DNA of 14,128 nucleotides from Verrucomicrobiota bacterium (lineage in GTDB: Bacteria > Verrucomicrobiota > Verrucomicrobiia > Chthoniobacterales > UBA10450). Under the pieces are notes generated by a model that saw only the letters and a program-made list of their open reading frames with translations, made no database searches and was not told where the DNA came from. Positions 6,248 to 13,492 of the stretch are shown here, piece after piece. The position numbers were made by a program, and so were the translations under genes. The stretch is taken from positions 1 to 14,128 of the forward strand of contig QHMQ01000101.1 of assembly GCA_003217835.1 (NCBI GenBank), in the 5' to 3' direction. Numbering within the stretch: position 1 is the stretch's first letter; each line of letters starts with the position of its first letter.

Positions 6248-7594
6248 TCAAACCAACAAGAGCGCGGGATTCTCGAGCAAATGGCGGAGTTCTTTTAGGT
6301 AGGCCGCGCCGAGAGCGCCGTCAATCACACGATGATCGCAGCTCATCGTGATCGTCATGCGATGGCCGACGACGATTTGGTCGCCATCGTCGATTACCGG
6401 CATTTTTGTGATCCTGCCGATCGCAAGGATGAAGCCTTGGGGCGGATTGATGACTGCGGAAAAACTGTCGATGGCCATGCCGCCGAGATTTGAGACGGTG
6501 AATGTCCCTCCCTGAAATTCTTCCGGCTTCATCCGTTTGTTGCGCGCGCGGTGCGCGAGATCTCTCACCGCTTCGCTGATTTCGCGCAGCGATTTGTTTT
6601 GCGCCGCGCGAACGACAGGCGTCAATAGCCCATCTTCAATCGCGACCGCAATGCCTAGATCGACATCGGCGTACTGGACAATCGCGTCGCCATCGAAAGA
6701 CGCATTTACTCTTGGCACTTTGACCGCGGCTTGGACCGCTGCTTTCAAAACGAAATCGTTAACGGTGATTTTCGAGGCCTCTGCGCCTTCGCCGGCGGAT
6801 TTCAATTCCTCACGCGCAGCCATAAGCGGGCCGGCGTCGATGTCGATGTTGAGATAGAAATGCGGAACCGGGCCCAGGCTTTCGACGAGGCGTTGCGCAA
6901 TAATCTTGCGCATGCCCGAGAGCTGAATACGTGCGCTCTCGCCAGCCTTGATCGAGGGGGCGGGAACTTTTTGAGCAGCGCCTTTTGATTTCGCAGCGGC
7001 GCGCACATCGGTTTCGGTCACACGACCCTCCGGCCCGGTACCTTTCACACTGGAAAGGTCGACACCGAGCTCGGCCGCAACTCGTCGCGCCACCGGTGTA
7101 GCCTTTACGCGCGCTTCTTCGGTCTGTGGTTGCAGCCGTGTCGGCTGCGCAGGCGGCACGCCTGCCTCTACAGCTTTCTCTTTCTTTTCCTTCTTTTTCG
7201 GCTCACCTTTCTTCTCTGGCTCTTTTTTTTTCGGTTCCTTTTTTTCTCCTTCTTTCGGCTCTTTCTCTTTCGCCTTGGTTTCTTCAGGCTTCTTTTCTTC
7301 TTCCTTCTCGGACGGTTCCTTTGTCTCTTCTTTTTTTTCCTCAACCGGCGCTTCTTCTCCTTCCCCACCAACGAACGCAATTTTGTCGCCGACATTTACC
7401 TTGCCGCCTTCTTCCACATAAATTTCGGTGAGCGTACCGTCTTCCGGCGATTCCCATTCCATGGTCGCCTTATCGGTCTCGATTTCGGCGAGCACGTCTC
7501 CAGCCGAAACCTTGTCGCCTTTCTTTTTCTTCCAAGCGACGAGCGTTCCTTCCGTCATCGTGTCGCTCAGTTTGGGCATCTGGATCTCAGGCAT
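6248..7594 (-). CDS. pdhC: Pyruvate dehydrogenase E2, dihydrolipoamide acetyltransferase
   Basis: Core of the pyruvate dehydrogenase complex: takes the acetyl group from E1 on a swinging lipoyl arm and passes it to CoA. Domains (448 residues from the ATG at 7594): one lipoyl domain (1-76) with lipoylated Lys42 in ETDKATM; a long Lys/Glu/Pro-rich linker (82-140); a segment encoded by palindromic element B (141-157); the E1/E3-binding domain (about 162-198, ATPVARRVAAELGVDL); and the acyltransferase core (about 220-448) ending with DHRVIDGA, where His421 and Asp425 are catalytic. An in-frame TTG at 7645 would add residues translated from the octamer repeat and is rejected, because MPEIQMPKLSDTM is the normal family start. 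Last gene of the E1-alpha/E1-beta/E2 operon, 51 bp after E1-beta. Also called aceF. Confidence 0.95.
   Translation of the reverse strand: MPEIQMPKLSDTMTEGTLVAWKKKKGDKVSAGDVLAEIETDKATMEWESPEDGTLTEIYVEEGGKVNVGDKIAFVGGEGEEAPVEEKKEETKEPSEKEEEKKPEETKAKEKEPKEGEKKEPKKKEPEKKGEPKKKEKKEKAVEAGVPPAQPTRLQPQTEEARVKATPVARRVAAELGVDLSSVKGTGPEGRVTETDVRAAAKSKGAAQKVPAPSIKAGESARIQLSGMRKIIAQRLVESLGPVPHFYLNIDIDAGPLMAAREELKSAGEGAEASKITVNDFVLKAAVQAAVKVPRVNASFDGDAIVQYADVDLGIAVAIEDGLLTPVVRAAQNKSLREISEAVRDLAHRARNKRMKPEEFQGGTFTVSNLGGMAIDSFSAVINPPQGFILAIGRITKMPVIDDGDQIVVGHRMTITMSCDHRVIDGALGAAYLKELRHLLENPALLLV
7124..7173. repeat. REP-like palindromic element B inside the pdhC linker
   Basis: A 50 bp element bounded by CTGTGG (7124-7129) and CTACAG (7168-7173). 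It holds two perfect adjacent hairpins, each with a 7 bp stem and a 3-base loop: GCAGCCG/CGGCTGC at 7132-7148 and GCAGGCG/CGCCTGC at 7149-7165. It lies in frame in pdhC and encodes residues 141-157 of E2 (AVEAGVPPAQPTRLQPQ), a Pro/Gln segment unlike the Lys/Glu run before it. It shares its ends and two internal words with element A at 3829-3876. Confidence 0.7.
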
Positions 7595-7600
7595 GTGATT

Positions 7601-7632
7601 CGTTGAAACGTTAAACCGTTGAACCGTTGAAG
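7601..7632. repeat. Four tandem octamers upstream of pdhC
   Basis: CGTTGAAA, CGTTAAAC, CGTTGAAC and CGTTGAAG follow each other without gaps (consensus CGTTRAAN), filling most of the 51 bp gap between pdhB's stop and pdhC's ATG. On the mRNA strand they read as NTTYAACG units. No ribosome-binding site is visible between them and the ATG. Copy number could vary by slippage and affect pdhC translation (inference). Confidence 0.75.
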
Positions 7633-7645
7633 CGACGATCGACAA

Positions 7646-8629
7646 TCACGCGTAACAAACTTTCTTCACGGCCGCGATCAGCTTATCGGCATTCGGCAGA
7701 ACGGCTTTCTCTAGACGTTCGTTGTAAGGCATCGGGACATCTTCTTGTGATACGCGTAGGATCGGCGCATCGAGCTCGTCAAAAACATTTTTTTGAATTC
7801 GATAACAGACTTCCGCGCCAACTCCGCAGAACGGACGGTCCTGTTCCACAATCACCACACGATGCGTTTTCGCGACTGAATCGAAAATCGCCTTTTCGTC
7901 CAGGGGTTTGATCGAGCGAAGATCGACAATCTCCGCGGAGATGTCCTCTTCTTCCAACTTTGCCGCTGTCGCAAGCGCGAGCCGAACAGTCTGCGCATAA
8001 CAGATGATCGAGACATCGCTGCCTTCGCGCTTCACCTCGGCGCGCCCGAGCGGAATGAGAAGTTCCTCATCCGGCGGCTCGACCATTCCTTTCGAGCTGT
8101 AAAGAAGTTCCGCTTCCAAGACGAGCACCGGATTGTTGTCGCGCACAGCTGTTTTCAACAAGCCTTTCGCGTCACGTGGGGTAGCGGGCGTGCAAATTTT
8201 CAAGCCGGGCGAGTTGGCATAGAGCGGTTCGGTGGCATGCGAATGGGTCGCGCCAAGTTGATGCGCGGGCCCGTTCGGCCCGCGAAATGTGATGGGAATG
8301 TTGAACTGTCCACCCGACATCGTGAACATGTTTGGGGCGTTGTTCACAACCTGGTCGAACGCGACCAGTGAAAAGCTAAACGTCATGAACTCAATAATCG
8401 GCCGCAACCCGACCATCGCGGCCCCAACGCCCAGGCCCGCGAATCCGTTCTCGCTAATCGGAGTGTCGATAATGCGTCTTGGCCCGAAGCGCTCGAGCAA
8501 GCCCTGGCTCACTTTGTAAGCGCCATTGTATTCCGCAACCTCTTCGCCCATGAGGAAAACATCCGGGTCGCGCTCCAGTTCTTCCGCGAGCGCTTCATTG
8601 AGCGCCTGACGATAGGTAATCTCCCTCAC
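7646..8629 (-). CDS. pdhB: Pyruvate dehydrogenase E1 component, beta subunit
   Basis: With the alpha subunit it forms the thiamine-diphosphate enzyme that decarboxylates pyruvate and acetylates the lipoyl group of E2. The product has 327 residues, normal for the family. Family motifs are MREITYRQALNEALAEEL at the N-terminus, FLMGEEVAEYNGAYKVSQGL at about 25-44, DTPISENGFAGLGVGAA near 55-71, IEFMTFSF, and HSHATEPLYANSPGLKI near 129-145; the C-terminal transketolase-like domain includes VVIVEQDRPFCGVGAEV. The start is GTG at 8629, in a GTGA overlap with the stop of pdhA (8626-8628), implying translational coupling and matched alpha:beta amounts. There is no separate ribosome site. Homologous E1-beta proteins of branched-chain oxo-acid or acetoin dehydrogenases are similar, so a different 2-oxo acid substrate is possible but less likely. 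Confidence 0.94.
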   Translation of the reverse strand: MREITYRQALNEALAEELERDPDVFLMGEEVAEYNGAYKVSQGLLERFGPRRIIDTPISENGFAGLGVGAAMVGLRPIIEFMTFSFSLVAFDQVVNNAPNMFTMSGGQFNIPITFRGPNGPAHQLGATHSHATEPLYANSPGLKICTPATPRDAKGLLKTAVRDNNPVLVLEAELLYSSKGMVEPPDEELLIPLGRAEVKREGSDVSIICYAQTVRLALATAAKLEEEDISAEIVDLRSIKPLDEKAIFDSVAKTHRVVIVEQDRPFCGVGAEVCYRIQKNVFDELDAPILRVSQEDVPMPYNERLEKAVLPNADKLIAAVKKVCYA

Positions 8630-9612
8630 GGTTTTGCGCCGTTGGCGTAAGTATAATCGTAAAGCTTATCGAGCGGCAGCTCCGGGCTTTTCTCGGCAAA
8701 CTTTACGGAGGCTAGCACTGTCTCCTTGGCGTGCTTGTCGATCTGATCGAATTGTTCGTTCGTTAGTTTCCCCTCCCGCGTGAGCTGCGCCCGCAAACGC
8801 GTGATTGGATCGTCGAGTCGATATTTCTCCAGTTCCTGCTTGGTCCGGTAACTTGCCGGATCGGACATCGAGTGGCCACGATAGCGATAAGTGCGGATTT
8901 CAACGAACGCCGGATGCGGCTCCTTGCGGATGGAATGCACAATCTCGGCGATCTTATCGCGAACTTCGCGGAAGTTCATTCCATCGACAATCTCACCGGG
9001 AATGTCGTACCCCTCCGCCCGATCGACAATCTGCTTGAGCGATGTCGATCTTTTCACCGAGGTACCCATGGCGAAGAGGTTGTTTTCGCAAATGAAAACG
9101 ATCGGCAACTTGAAAAGCGCAGCTAGATTCAAGGCTTCGTGGAAAGAGCCTTGATTGATCGCACCGTCCCCGAAGAAACACAGAGTTACGCGATCTTCGC
9201 CGCGGTACTTAATGGCAAAGGCCAGCCCAACCGCCAGTGGGACGTGGGCACCGACAATCGCGTGACCGCCGTACATGTGATTTTGCCGGTTAAAGAAATG
9301 CATCGAACCGCCCAAGCCTCGCGAACAACCGGCTTCCTTTCCAAAAAGCTCCGCCATGCACGCATCGGCGCTCGTGCCGCGAGCAAGAGCGTGCGCGTGA
9401 TCGCGATAAGCGGTGATGACGTAATCATCGTCGCGCACGGCCGCGATCGCGCCGGCCACAACAGCCTCCTGACCAATGTAAAGATGACAAAAACCGCCGA
9501 TCTTCTGCGCTTGATACTGCTGGCTGGCGCGTTCCTCAAACCGCCGGATCAATAGCATCAGCGAAAGCATCTCGACTTCGTCGCGCTGCTCTACCGACTG
9601 CATGGCGATCAC
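8626..9612 (-). CDS. pdhA: Pyruvate dehydrogenase E1 component, alpha subunit
   Basis: Thiamine-diphosphate-binding half of the heterotetrameric E1 decarboxylase. In the 328-residue product the cofactor/Mg2+ motif runs from GDG (148-150) to ENN (176-178), with GDGAINQGSFHEALNLAALF between. GFCHLYIGQEAVVAGA (40-55) and the catalytic-loop motif YRYRGHSMSDP (242-252), which in mitochondrial enzymes carries the regulatory serines, are intact. The start can be GTG at 9612, in a GTGA overlap with the stop of the upstream membrane gene, or ATG at 9603; both give the family N-terminus a few residues before the first helix. It overlaps pdhB by 4 bp. The subunit type (separate alpha and beta) is that of Gram-positives, mitochondria and many other phyla, not the single-chain AceE of enterobacteria. 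Confidence 0.95.
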   Translation of the reverse strand: MIAMQSVEQRDEVEMLSLMLLIRRFEERASQQYQAQKIGGFCHLYIGQEAVVAGAIAAVRDDDYVITAYRDHAHALARGTSADACMAELFGKEAGCSRGLGGSMHFFNRQNHMYGGHAIVGAHVPLAVGLAFAIKYRGEDRVTLCFFGDGAINQGSFHEALNLAALFKLPIVFICENNLFAMGTSVKRSTSLKQIVDRAEGYDIPGEIVDGMNFREVRDKIAEIVHSIRKEPHPAFVEIRTYRYRGHSMSDPASYRTKQELEKYRLDDPITRLRAQLTREGKLTNEQFDQIDKHAKETVLASVKFAEKSPELPLDKLYDYTYANGAKP

Positions 9613-10196
9613 GCCGTGCGCGGAACCGCAGCGCGGGCACGCGACCGTTCAGCGCTTCGGCCCAGGTTCATGCAAACAATAAAGAGCAGCGTGAAAACGA
9701 GATCGCTCAGGAGCGAGTTGCGGAAAAACATCCAGCTCGGGGTCGCGCTGTACTGAGGCAACCCCACCGTGACCGCCTGCACGAGTCCTGCCAAATTTTT
9801 CGCGTAGCCTGGATCGCTTAACCACGAGAACGCGTTCGTGATTCCGTAAAAAATTGTAGATCCAACGACTGAAGCCGGGAGAAGCGTCTTCAGGGACGCA
9901 CGATTCTGTAGAAGAAGCCCGATGCATCCGATCAGGGCGAGCGCCAAATAGCGACAGAGAATCTGCGGATCGAGCAAGGGCGCACCGTAGCGAAAATTAA
10001 GCACCGCGTCGGAAATAAAAAGGGTAACAAACGGCACGGCGAATTTGTATTTTTTTGGAAAGTACGCTGCGCTGCAGAGGGCGATGGCCGCAAGCGGCGC
10101 AAAATTGGAAAGCCAGCTTGCGCCGGAATGAATCAAAAGGCCTGACGTCACACGATAAGCGACGGCCGAAAATACGAGAAGAAGAGCCGGAATCAT
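9609..10196 (-). CDS. Polytopic membrane protein, DUF6580-like, unknown function
   Basis: A 195-residue protein with about five hydrophobic segments (roughly 1-20, 32-45, 52-66, 82-97, 108-122, 163-178). The stretch SNFAPLAAIALCSAAYF (30-46) followed by VPFVTLFISDAVLN (54-67) recalls the DUF6580 family of small membrane proteins, which look like substrate-binding subunits of vitamin transporters. I cannot confirm this without a profile search, and the function is unknown. The tail after 180 is Arg-rich. ATG at 10196 without a clear ribosome site. Its stop overlaps the GTG of pdhA by 4 bp, so it is the first gene of the PDH transcription unit or is translationally coupled to it. A thiamine or lipoate link would fit that place but is only a guess. 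Confidence 0.75.
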   Translation of the reverse strand: MIPALLLVFSAVAYRVTSGLLIHSGASWLSNFAPLAAIALCSAAYFPKKYKFAVPFVTLFISDAVLNFRYGAPLLDPQILCRYLALALIGCIGLLLQNRASLKTLLPASVVGSTIFYGITNAFSWLSDPGYAKNLAGLVQAVTVGLPQYSATPSWMFFRNSLLSDLVFTLLFIVCMNLGRSAERSRARAAVPRTA

Positions 10197-10273
10197 TCGG
10201 GAGAATCTAGCCGTCTCGCGACAGATGCAAAGACGATTTGCTCCAGGCCCTGATGGACCGCGGCGCGAGTTTA

Positions 10274-10285
10274 AGAGTCGACTCT
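10274..10285. repeat. Perfect palindrome just after rpsT
   Basis: AGAGTCGACTCT is a perfect 12 bp palindrome, extended by GTTT/AAAC arms (with one mismatch) to 10269-10290, so the outer arm touches the rpsT stop codon at 10290-10292. As a hairpin it would have a tiny loop and no T-tract in the direction of rpsT transcription; it may be a processing or regulatory site. The remainder of the 93 bp gap to the next gene (10197-10289) holds nothing else I recognise. Confidence 0.35.
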
Positions 10286-10289
10286 AAAA

Positions 10290-10544
10290 CTACTTCGTGG
10301 ATGCGGCGGCGAGCGCTTTGTTGAGTCGCGCTTTGCGGCGATTAGCAGTATTGCGATGAATGATCCTGCGCTTTGCAGCTTTATCGATCGCCGAGATGAC
10401 CGCGCGAATTCCATCCAAGTTGGGCATTTCTGAGGAACGCACCTGTTTTTGCATTGTGCGCAGACGTGTCACCACACTGCGATTGCGGAGTGAGCGCTTC
10501 AATGTCTGGCGGGTGCGCTTGGCAGCTGATCTCGTGTTGGCCAT
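10290..10544 (-). CDS. rpsT: Ribosomal protein S20 (bS20)
   Basis: Small, very basic 30S-subunit protein binding 16S rRNA. 84 residues, as expected. The N-terminal signature ANTRSAAKRTRQTLKRSLRN and the C-terminal IIHRNTANRRKARLNKAL match the family (usual form: MANIKSAKKR... with HKNxAARxKSRLxKxL near the end). The ATG at 10544 has no Shine-Dalgarno sequence. A perfect TTGACA hexamer on the - strand at 10599-10594 could be its -35 box, but no -10 box follows at the right distance. As is common for S20, it is not part of a ribosomal-protein operon. Confidence 0.96.
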   Translation of the reverse strand: MANTRSAAKRTRQTLKRSLRNRSVVTRLRTMQKQVRSSEMPNLDGIRAVISAIDKAAKRRIIHRNTANRRKARLNKALAAASTK

Positions 10545-10581
10545 TGATTACAAGAAATTGTGAAACGTGGACGCTCGCGGT

Positions 10582-10599
10582 CGCAATTGCGATTGTCAA
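10582..10599 (-). promoter_or_regulatory. Possible -35 box and palindrome upstream of rpsT
   Basis: On the - strand TTGACA (10599-10594) is a consensus -35 hexamer 50 bases before the rpsT start. It is followed by CGCAATTGCG (10591-10582), a perfect 10 bp palindrome occupying the spacer. No acceptable -10 hexamer is seen 16-18 bases after TTGACA, which keeps confidence low. Confidence 0.3.
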
Positions 10600-10639
10600 G
10601 AGCTCGCACTCTCACCCAAATGGCGCCGACTGATTACCC

Positions 10640-11455
10640 TTATGCGCCCGGACTGTTTTGGGCGGTTACCGCGCCCTTGTTCAGCGTAGGCGGCACTTTA
10701 TCTATCGGACGCACAATAGACCCGCGCGTTGTGTTCGTTTGTTCGCCGCGAGCTTGACTTTTTTGTCGCTCTGCAGCGAGCGCTCCCCTCATTCGCATTT
10801 GTTCGACGCTGAGTGGAGCCGGCGCGGATGCGGAGCCAAGCTGATCCTGGCCATTTGCCTTTTCAGCCACCGCCACCAGCGTGCTACTCGATGGCACCGG
10901 CGCGGCCTTTGGCACCTTGGGCAAACGATCAGGAACAATTTGCACGATCGAGCCAAGCGTAAGCTGATTATATAGAGCAGCGACGTCGCTCGATTTCATC
11001 CGGATGCAACCGTAGCTGGCGGGTCGACCGATCGTCTTCTCTTGTGGCGTACCATGGATGTAAATGCAGCGCCTAAAGGCAAGTGCGTTTTGAGCTTCAA
11101 GTCCGCGCAGCCAAATGATGCGCGTAATCACGGGATCGCGGCCGGGGGCATTTGGCGCCAGAATTTCCCCCGTAAACCGGCGATTATGAAACACGGCGCC
11201 GATCGGTGCGTGGTCCCCGATTTTTTGGGCAACTGCGAGGTAACCGAGAGGAGTTGTCATTCGTCCCCAATAGTCGCCCAGCCCGAACATCGAAGTGGAA
11301 ATAGGATAAGTTGCGACCTTGCCGCCATTTTGTAGAAGCATCAGCTTCTGATCGCGGACGCTGATTACGAGGCGCGTTGAAGGGTCGACTTGTGTGGCAA
11401 AAACCGCAGGAGCAACTGAAATTAAGCTCAGAATTACAGCCAAGGGCCAGCGCAT
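10640..11455 (-). CDS. Exported L,D-transpeptidase (YkuD domain)
   Basis: Cross-links peptidoglycan stem peptides or attaches proteins to them, outside the inner membrane. 271 residues from the ATG at 11455. Signal peptide 1-20 (MRWPLAVILSLISVAPAVFA, likely cut before TQVD), then a YkuD catalytic domain at about 28-175. The active-site block has HGTPQEKTIG at 134-143 and SYGCIRM at 147-153, with nucleophile Cys150 and Arg152. The residue before Gly is Tyr where most members have His (SHGC). The tail (about 180-271) is Pro/Ala/Gln-rich and probably disordered. The open frame reaches back to 11878, but that part lies inside the glycosyltransferase gene in another frame. The ATG at 11455 has a good AGAAGG ribosome site, the clearest in the window. 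It lies 32 bp after the glycosyltransferase stop. Confidence 0.92.
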   Translation of the reverse strand: MRWPLAVILSLISVAPAVFATQVDPSTRLVISVRDQKLMLLQNGGKVATYPISTSMFGLGDYWGRMTTPLGYLAVAQKIGDHAPIGAVFHNRRFTGEILAPNAPGRDPVITRIIWLRGLEAQNALAFRRCIYIHGTPQEKTIGRPASYGCIRMKSSDVAALYNQLTLGSIVQIVPDRLPKVPKAAPVPSSSTLVAVAEKANGQDQLGSASAPAPLSVEQMRMRGALAAERQKSQARGEQTNTTRGSIVRPIDKVPPTLNKGAVTAQNSPGA

Positions 11456-11487
11456 GCGCACCTTCTTACTCGACAATTTGCATTTTG

Positions 11488-12993
11488 TCACGCGGGAATT
11501 GCGGTCGCCGATGGCGGACCACCAAAGCTGATCTTGGGCCAGCGAGTCGCCAGGGAAGAGAGACAGACGTAAAGAAAACCGGCTTGGAACATGAGCAGGA
11601 ACGGAACGGAAATGAACTGTCCATGGATAATTGCGAACCAAAGGAAGTAGGTGAAATAAATCGCGAAAGCCAGCTCTGCGAGTGGGAGCGCCGATTTGAG
11701 CGGTCTGTATTTGCAGGTCCGCCACGGTTGAGATTTGCGTTCGATCCCGTACTTGGGCGTTCGCGTGAAATCGGATTTGTGATTGAAGAGAGCTTCGAGC
11801 ACGGCGCGCGCGTTGTTGAGCGAGAGACCAACGCCGAGGGCGACCAAACATGGCAAAAAAAGAATTTCCTTCATCCATGTTCGCGGATGGAGTTCACGTT
11901 GGGCGCAAAAATAAAACACCGCGACCGATCCCGATGCCGCGATGAAAATCGGGACGTCGACCAGAAGTGTTCGAAGCCAGCTGCCGTGGGGAGCTCCGGT
12001 AGAGGGATGCAGGAGGACGCATAAAAAGGCAAGCAACAAGTAGGCGAAGTTCGACATCAAATGACATGTGGCCTCAAGTTTAATCGCAAATGGGAGTCGG
12101 CTGCGCCAAATCGTGGGCAACAATTTTTTGCAGGTTTGGATGGATCCCTTTGTCCAGCGATGCTGCTGAGACTTAAATCCGTTCATGTCTACCGGCAGCT
12201 CAGCGGGAGTCACAACATCGGACAAAAAAATAAATTTCCAGCCCTCGAGCTGAGCGCGATAGCTAAGATCGAGATCTTCACACAGAGTATCATGCTGCCA
12301 CCCTCCGCCTTGTTCAATACATGTGCGCCGCCAAAGACCGGCGGTTCCGTTAAAGTTGAAAAAGCGGCCACTCCGGCTGCGAGCGGTCTGCTCGAGCAAA
12401 AGATGCCCATCGAGAAAGATTGCCTGCATGCGCGTAAGCAATGAATAACCGCGATTCAAATGCCCCCACCTGGTCTGGATCATTCCTATTTTCGGATCGG
12501 TGAAGAAATGGATCGTGCGTTTTAGTAAATCCGGTTCTGGAACAAAATCGGCATCAAGGATACAAACGAATTCGCCTTCCGCGGCTTCGAGTCCTACGGC
12601 CAGCGCACCCGCCTTGAAACCAGTCCGATCAACACGATGAATGCGTTGAACATTGAAACCGCGCCCACGTAATTCGTCCGCGCACGACGAGACAAGCTCG
12701 CGCGTATCATCCGTTGAATCATCGAGCACCTGGATCTGGAGAAGCTCCCTCGGATAATCCAACTCGCTGACCGAGCGAAGCAAGCGCTCGACCACGTAAA
12801 TTTCGTTGAAGATCGGCAACTGCACCGTCACTTTCGGCAGTTGCTCAAACTGTCGGTCGGGGACCGGTTCTCGCTTCCTGTTTTTGAGAAACAGATAAAT
12901 GATGAAGTAGCGATGGACACCGTAAGCCGAAAGACCGATCAGCACGCTCAGATAGCAGACCGTCCAAATAATGTGTCCGAGGCTTCCTTGCAT
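11488..12993 (-). CDS. Membrane GT2 family glycosyltransferase, cellulose-synthase-like
   Basis: Processive-type beta-glycosyltransferase of the inner membrane, likely making or extending a polysaccharide from a nucleotide sugar. 501 residues: an N-terminal membrane helix (about 8-36), a cytosolic GT-A domain (54-290), then about four C-terminal membrane helices (313-328, 344-363, 376-396, 437-482). The catalytic D,D,D,QxxRW set is complete: Asp91-Asp92 (VLDDSTDDT), Asp147-Ala-Asp149, Glu239-Asp240 (TLCEDLDL) and Gln276-Gln-His-Arg-Trp280. The architecture resembles plant CslA mannan synthases and bacterial relatives rather than BcsA, because no PilZ domain follows. Acceptor and sugar are unknown. 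The start is ATG at 12993 without a ribosome site. The L,D-transpeptidase gene follows 32 bp later on the same strand, suggesting a cell-envelope unit. Confidence 0.92.
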   Translation of the reverse strand: MQGSLGHIIWTVCYLSVLIGLSAYGVHRYFIIYLFLKNRKREPVPDRQFEQLPKVTVQLPIFNEIYVVERLLRSVSELDYPRELLQIQVLDDSTDDTRELVSSCADELRGRGFNVQRIHRVDRTGFKAGALAVGLEAAEGEFVCILDADFVPEPDLLKRTIHFFTDPKIGMIQTRWGHLNRGYSLLTRMQAIFLDGHLLLEQTARSRSGRFFNFNGTAGLWRRTCIEQGGGWQHDTLCEDLDLSYRAQLEGWKFIFLSDVVTPAELPVDMNGFKSQQHRWTKGSIQTCKKLLPTIWRSRLPFAIKLEATCHLMSNFAYLLLAFLCVLLHPSTGAPHGSWLRTLLVDVPIFIAASGSVAVFYFCAQRELHPRTWMKEILFLPCLVALGVGLSLNNARAVLEALFNHKSDFTRTPKYGIERKSQPWRTCKYRPLKSALPLAELAFAIYFTYFLWFAIIHGQFISVPFLLMFQAGFLYVCLSSLATRWPKISFGGPPSATAIPA

Positions 12994-13053
12994 GGGAGTT
13001 TGCGCAGCTGCCAGTGGTTAAGGCAGCAAGGGCGACATCATGCCGTTTCCAGC

Positions 13054-13409
13054 ATGCGCGTCAAATCAAAAAAAATCGTACGTTTGCCTCTAAAAATGGC
13101 GACCGTAGCGCGAAAAAAGCATCCGGGCATAGCGCAGAGAGCGAGAATGTTGTGTTCATTGCCGATCTTCGTAATTGCGGGTGCGACCGGCCTTGTAAGA
13201 CCCGTGATGGCGCAAGAGGAACCGCTCTTTGAACAGGGATACGAACGCGAGGAATTAGGCGTTATCCTTCTACCGCGCCGTCGATCGCGCGCATTTTCCA
13301 GCAGCTCAAGGATCTTAGACCTCTGCCTTTTGAGCAATTGGAGCGAGAGTTTCCCAAAGCGAGTCCTCCCAGCCGCGAGTTAAACCTCGCAATTCGTCAA
13401 ATCGACTAA
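13054..13409 (+). pseudogene. Frameshifted gene for a secreted protein of unknown function
   Basis: Two + strand frames join into one protein-like reading. The first, from the ATG at 13054 (alternatives at 13096 and 13147), gives a basic N-region, a hydrophobic core (MLCSLPIFVIAGATGLVRP) and a plausible cleavage site VMA|QEE, then EPLFEQGYEREELGV. After GTT at 13261-13263 this frame becomes Arg/Ser-rich and unlike protein. The next frame, read from 13266, continues smoothly: PSTAPSIARIFQQLKDLRP, then LPFEQLEREFPKASPPSREL, ending at TAA 13407-13409. One extra base near 13263 (GTTAATCC instead of GTTATCC) would restore a single frame of about 119 residues. This is a disrupted gene or a sequencing error. 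The short helical tail, ending abruptly at RQID, suggests the 3' part may be lost too. I do not recognise a named family. Confidence 0.6.
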
Positions 13410-13492
13410 GCGAAGCCGCTGTGGACATTCGCCTTGCCTGAGACGGCAACCAGGTTAATTGGTGATGAGCCGATTTTTCGCAGACCACCGGA

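Noticed and set aside
7126..7606. Long + strand frames rich in Phe and Leu opposite pdhC
   Set aside because: They are the antisense of the Lys/Glu-rich linker codons (AAG/GAA read as CTT/TTC); pdhC is certain on the other strand.
11456..11878. N-terminal extension of the L,D-transpeptidase frame (412-codon version)
   Set aside because: It lies wholly within the glycosyltransferase gene in another frame, is Arg-rich and non-conserved in look, and the signal peptide with a good ribosome site starts at 11455.
13261..13268. Programmed ribosomal frameshift in the secreted-protein gene
   Set aside because: No slippery heptamer and no clear downstream pseudoknot; a one-base loss explains the frames more simply.
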